Shown: positions 5,910 through 7,649 of the stretch, in pieces
How the letters are laid out: the number at the start of each line of letters is the position of its first letter
Numbering within the stretch: the first letter of the stretch is position 1
DNA from: Candidatus Solibacter sp.
Lineage (GTDB): Bacteria; Acidobacteriota; Terriglobia; Bryobacterales; Bryobacteraceae
Direction: 5' to 3'
Assembly (NCBI GenBank): GCA_017883345.1
Contig: JADGNT010000217.1
Location: forward strand, 1-7,649
Length of the DNA stretch: 7,649 nt
Notes under the pieces: model-generated
Told to the model about the DNA's origin: nothing
What the model saw: only the letters and a program-made list of their open reading frames with translations
Database searches by the model: none
Position numbers and translations under genes: made by a program

Positions 5910-5982
5910 GGTGGGGCAGGCGCTTTCGCCTGCCAACGCTTGATCGAGACCGCGGTTGGCAGGCGAAAGCGCCTGCCCCACC
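5910..5982. repeat. REP/BIME-like double palindrome, 28-bp perfect inverted arms
   Basis: The arms at 5910-5937 and 5955-5982 are perfect reverse complements across 28 bp, separated by 17 bases. Each arm is also self-complementary (GGCAGGC and GCCTGCC around a 6-base loop with GCTTTC/GAAAGC), so each can form its own hairpin as two inverted REP units do. It lies between convergent genes, a typical REP location, and could serve as a bidirectional transcription barrier. No transposase is nearby; if mobile it would rely on a RAYT/Y1 enzyme elsewhere in the genome. Confidence 0.75.
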
Positions 5983-6013
5983 GCACTACCGCGATTTGAT
6001 GATCGAGACCGCG
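5941..6013 (+). repeat. 14-bp direct repeat: palindrome spacer and neighbouring gene end
   Basis: TGATCGAGACCGCG occurs at 5941-5954, inside the spacer of the inverted repeat, and again at 6000-6013, inside the 3' coding end of the small membrane protein gene. The copies are 59 bases apart, flanking the right palindrome arm and the gene's stop codon. Confidence 0.7.
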
Positions 6014-6201
6014 TCCAGATAAGCCGGATCGATCGCGCGGTACGAAAACACGATTGCGGACACGCACCAGCCGAACAGCATGAATACGCCATCGCCTTCG
6101 CTGATCCTGCCGATGAGAGTCCACCAGGCGCCCAGCCCGAAGGCCACGACGGACAGAATCACCATGAAAAAGCTGCATACGGACACAACTCGATTGAGCA
6201 T
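5986..6201 (-). CDS. Small membrane protein with two transmembrane helices, function unknown
   Basis: From the ATG at 6201 the product has 71 residues; a GTG at 6210 with AGGA seven bases upstream is an equally possible start (74 residues), while the ATG has GAGG eight bases upstream. Both are well-spaced ribosome sites, unlike those of its neighbours. Helix one spans about residues 5-30 (VVSVCSFFMVILSVVAFGLG and AWWTLIG), a short loop RISEGDG follows, and helix two covers about 39-54 (VFMLFGWCVSAIVFSY). The C-terminal tail (RAIDPAYLDAVSIIKSR) is polar and probably cytoplasmic. No named family is recognised. It is convergent with the acylase gene and its stop codon lies three bases from the REP-like palindrome; its last codons carry one copy of the 14-bp direct repeat. 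It is divergent from the secreted metalloprotease-like gene. Two-helix composition and good ribosome sites support a real gene; lack of homology knowledge limits confidence. Confidence 0.65.
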   Translation of the reverse strand: MLNRVVSVCSFFMVILSVVAFGLGAWWTLIGRISEGDGVFMLFGWCVSAIVFSYRAIDPAYLDAVSIIKSR

Positions 6202-6295
6202 CGGAAACACCTCGTCTTCCTGTTCAGTTCGCTAGCACTCAGGCCGGTCGTCGACGGGCCCGTGATGGAGCGGTGGAGCGCCTGGTTACGGCCTC

Positions 6296-6315
6296 CATCT
6301 GCTTTCATCTGCTTT
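6296..6315 (+). repeat. Tandem 10-bp duplication (CATCTGCTTT x2)
   Basis: CATCTGCTTT occurs twice head to tail, followed by CA. It lies in the divergent intergenic region about 110 bases before the secreted protein start. Two copies only; it could be a duplicated operator or a replication slip. Confidence 0.6.
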
Positions 6316-6403
6316 CACAAGATAAGACGGTGAAAGGCGCGAAAAGTTACGCGGGGCCGCGGCGCGCATCTGTAAAGCTGTGTAAACCGAGCGTGCGCCT
6401 TCG

Positions 6404-6412
6404 TGTCAGAAT
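6404..6412 (+). promoter_or_regulatory. Extended -10-like element of the secreted protein gene
   Basis: TGT directly followed by CAGAAT (6407-6412, 4/6 to TATAAT) makes an extended -10 form (TGn). No good -35 is seen at 16-18 bases. Transcription would start near 6419, leaving a leader of about 9 bases with no Shine-Dalgarno. Confidence 0.35.
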
Positions 6413-6427
6413 AAGAGCATCTCCGTT

Positions 6428-7649
6428 ATGCGCCGACTCGGGTTCCTTTGTCTTGTGATTGCGGTGACTGCCGCGCCTGTTGTGGCGCGCCACGACACCG
6501 CCGGTTGCGGCACCACCGACACCACGCCGGCCGAGGTGCTGTTCCTGCATCGCCAGGCCGAACGCGCGCGCGCCGCGCGACCCAGGCCTCTGGCGGCGGC
6601 CACGCCTTCCACCGATCGCGACATCGGAAATGTAGCCATTATCGAAGACGGCGATGGCGTGGTCGAAAAACTCAACCAGTTCAACCTGGACGCTTCGACC
6701 CTCACCTTCACCCCTGCCCCCGGCGGTAGTCCGCGCTATCGCTATGCTTATTCGGGACTCGGCTACGATGCCAGCGCGGCCAACCAGGGCAGTCCGGTGG
6801 CTGCGCTCGGCGACGACGATTCGCGCCAGTTTACCCTGCCCTTCGCTTTCCCGTTCTACGGCGCCAGTTACCGGCAGGTATTTCTCAACTCCGACGGCAA
6901 CCTGACCTTCACCGCCGCGGAAAGCGCCAGCACCAGCCGGTCGTTGGGCCGTTTGACCGGCGGACCGCCGCGCATCGCGCCGCTGTTCGACGATCTCGAT
7001 CCATCACGCTCCCCCGGCGGCGTGCGCTTCTATGCCGGCGCGAGCCAGGTGGTCTTCAGTTGGGTCAACGTGCCCGAATATGCGCAATCCGGCTTCGGTG
7101 CGGCGCAGACATTCCAGGTGCGCCTTAATGTGGATGGCAGCATTCAGTTCTCCTATTCCGGCGTCAATCCTTCCAGTGCCGTGGTGGGAATCGCGCCCGG
7201 GTCCGCGCAGCCCGGTACGAGCGTGGTCTCGTTCTTCAACGATGCCTCGGCGGAATACCCCGCGGCCGTGGCGGAGCGCTTCGGCAATACACAGGAAATC
7301 GACATCGTCACCGCGGCGCAGAAATTCTACGAGACGCACGAGGACGCCTACGATTACCTGGTGATCTATAACAACATGGGCATCGGGGCGATGGCCGGCG
7401 CCTTGGCCTATGAGGCCACGGTGCGATCCAGCGCCACCGGCTACGGCGTCGCGCCGGCGGACGATGGCCCGCAGTACGGGTCGGCGGCGCGCCTCCGGTC
7501 GGTAATGAACATGGGGACGCTGGATAACTATCCATTGGATCCAAACGCGCTGGTGCTGCTGCGCGCCGCGGCGCAGGACACCCCGCTGACCGTACTGGGG
7601 CACGAGTCCGGCCACCTGTTTCTGGCTTTCGCCAGCATTCCCGATCCGG
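6428..7649 (+). CDS. Secreted protein with HExxH zinc-metalloprotease motif (3' end outside window)
   Basis: The frame runs open from ATG 6428 to the window end, 407 full codons with no stop. A Sec signal peptide is clear: MRRLGFLCLVIAVTAAPVVA, likely cut after residue 20. A proregion-like segment follows, with Cys27 and an Arg/Ala-rich stretch at about 38-60 (HRQAERARAARPRP). Residues about 105-270 look like an all-beta domain: FAFPFYG (139-145), VFLNSDGNLTF, and an acidic FDDLDPS (187-193), a pattern common in bacterial secreted adhesion-like or NIDO-like sandwiches. Residues from about 285 form an alpha/beta region with KFYETHEDAYDYLVIYNN, leading to GHESGH at 391-396, where His392, Glu393 and His396 fit a zincin active site. 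The third zinc ligand would lie beyond the window. It is probably an extracellular or periplasmic peptidase; an inactive relative is possible. Start chosen because the signal peptide begins there. Confidence 0.85.
   Translation, partial: MRRLGFLCLVIAVTAAPVVARHDTAGCGTTDTTPAEVLFLHRQAERARAARPRPLAAATPSTDRDIGNVAIIEDGDGVVEKLNQFNLDASTLTFTPAPGGSPRYRYAYSGLGYDASAANQGSPVAALGDDDSRQFTLPFAFPFYGASYRQVFLNSDGNLTFTAAESASTSRSLGRLTGGPPRIAPLFDDLDPSRSPGGVRFYAGASQVVFSWVNVPEYAQSGFGAAQTFQVRLNVDGSIQFSYSGVNPSSAVVGIAPGSAQPGTSVVSFFNDASAEYPAAVAERFGNTQEIDIVTAAQKFYETHEDAYDYLVIYNNMGIGAMAGALAYEATVRSSATGYGVAPADDGPQYGSAARLRSVMNMGTLDNYPLDPNALVLLRAAAQDTPLTVLGHESGHLFLAFASIPDP

Larger units (their letters stand above)
6202..6427. 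other. Divergent intergenic region
   Basis: About 226 bases without a convincing gene separate the small membrane protein gene and the secreted protein gene. Visible content: ribosome site of the - strand gene (6211-6225), a 10-bp tandem duplication (6296-6315), two TGTAAA copies (6371-6376 and 6381-6386), and a -10-like element for the + strand gene. A 61-codon + frame (6273-6458) is not supported. Confidence 0.6.

Noticed and set aside
5910..5982. CRISPR-like or insertion-sequence interpretation of the inverted repeat
   Set aside because: Only one inverted pair, no regular spacers, no cas or transposase gene and no target duplication directly flanking it; a REP-like palindrome fits better.
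6273..6458. 61-codon + strand frame before the secreted protein gene
   Set aside because: It overlaps the promoter region and signal peptide codons of the better-supported gene, with no ribosome site or motif.

Overview
The base composition is high GC, and the gene set (a TIM-barrel hydroxypyruvate-isomerase-like enzyme, a membrane-anchored penicillin-acylase-family protein, a CNNM/CorC-type CBS protein and a large secreted HExxH protein) suggests a soil bacterium, most likely an acidobacterium of the Solibacter/Bryobacter type. This assignment comes from protein 'feel' and short palindromic repeats, not from a marker gene.

Layout: (1) 1-773, + strand, the 3' part of a sugar-isomerase-like TIM barrel gene. 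(2) 865-1434, + strand, a histidine phosphatase with SHB17-like motifs. Its 3' end overlaps by 32 bp, tail to tail, with (3) a 129-residue conserved-looking protein of unknown function on the - strand (1403-1792). (4) 1868-2146, + strand, divergent from gene 3, is a fragment of an MbfA-type ferritin-like gene, cut off after its second helix where it meets the 3' end of (5) a CNNM/HlyC/CorC protein on the - strand (2079-3410). (6) A 202-bp divergent intergenic region holds a textbook intrinsic terminator on the + strand that follows no recognisable gene. (7) 3613-5838, + strand, a full-length S45 penicillin-acylase-family enzyme. (8) 5838-5982, between convergent genes, holds two palindromic elements, one with 28-bp perfect inverted arms. 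(9) 5986-6201, - strand, a two-helix small membrane protein. (10) 6428 to the window end, + strand, a secreted protein with a beta-sandwich-like region and an HESGH zinc-protease motif, running off the window.

The genes do not form one operon: strands alternate (+, +, -, +, -, +, -, +). The only functional pairing suggested is between the first two + strand genes, both of which could act on small sugars or sugar phosphates. Several genes carry a -10-like hexamer only 6 to 14 bases before the start codon and lack a well-spaced Shine-Dalgarno, which suggests leaderless or near-leaderless mRNAs. I see no CRISPR array, tRNA, rRNA, transposase or clear defence system. The non-routine features are the orphan terminator/leader, the REP-like palindromes with a 14-bp copy of neighbouring coding sequence, and the broken ferritin gene.
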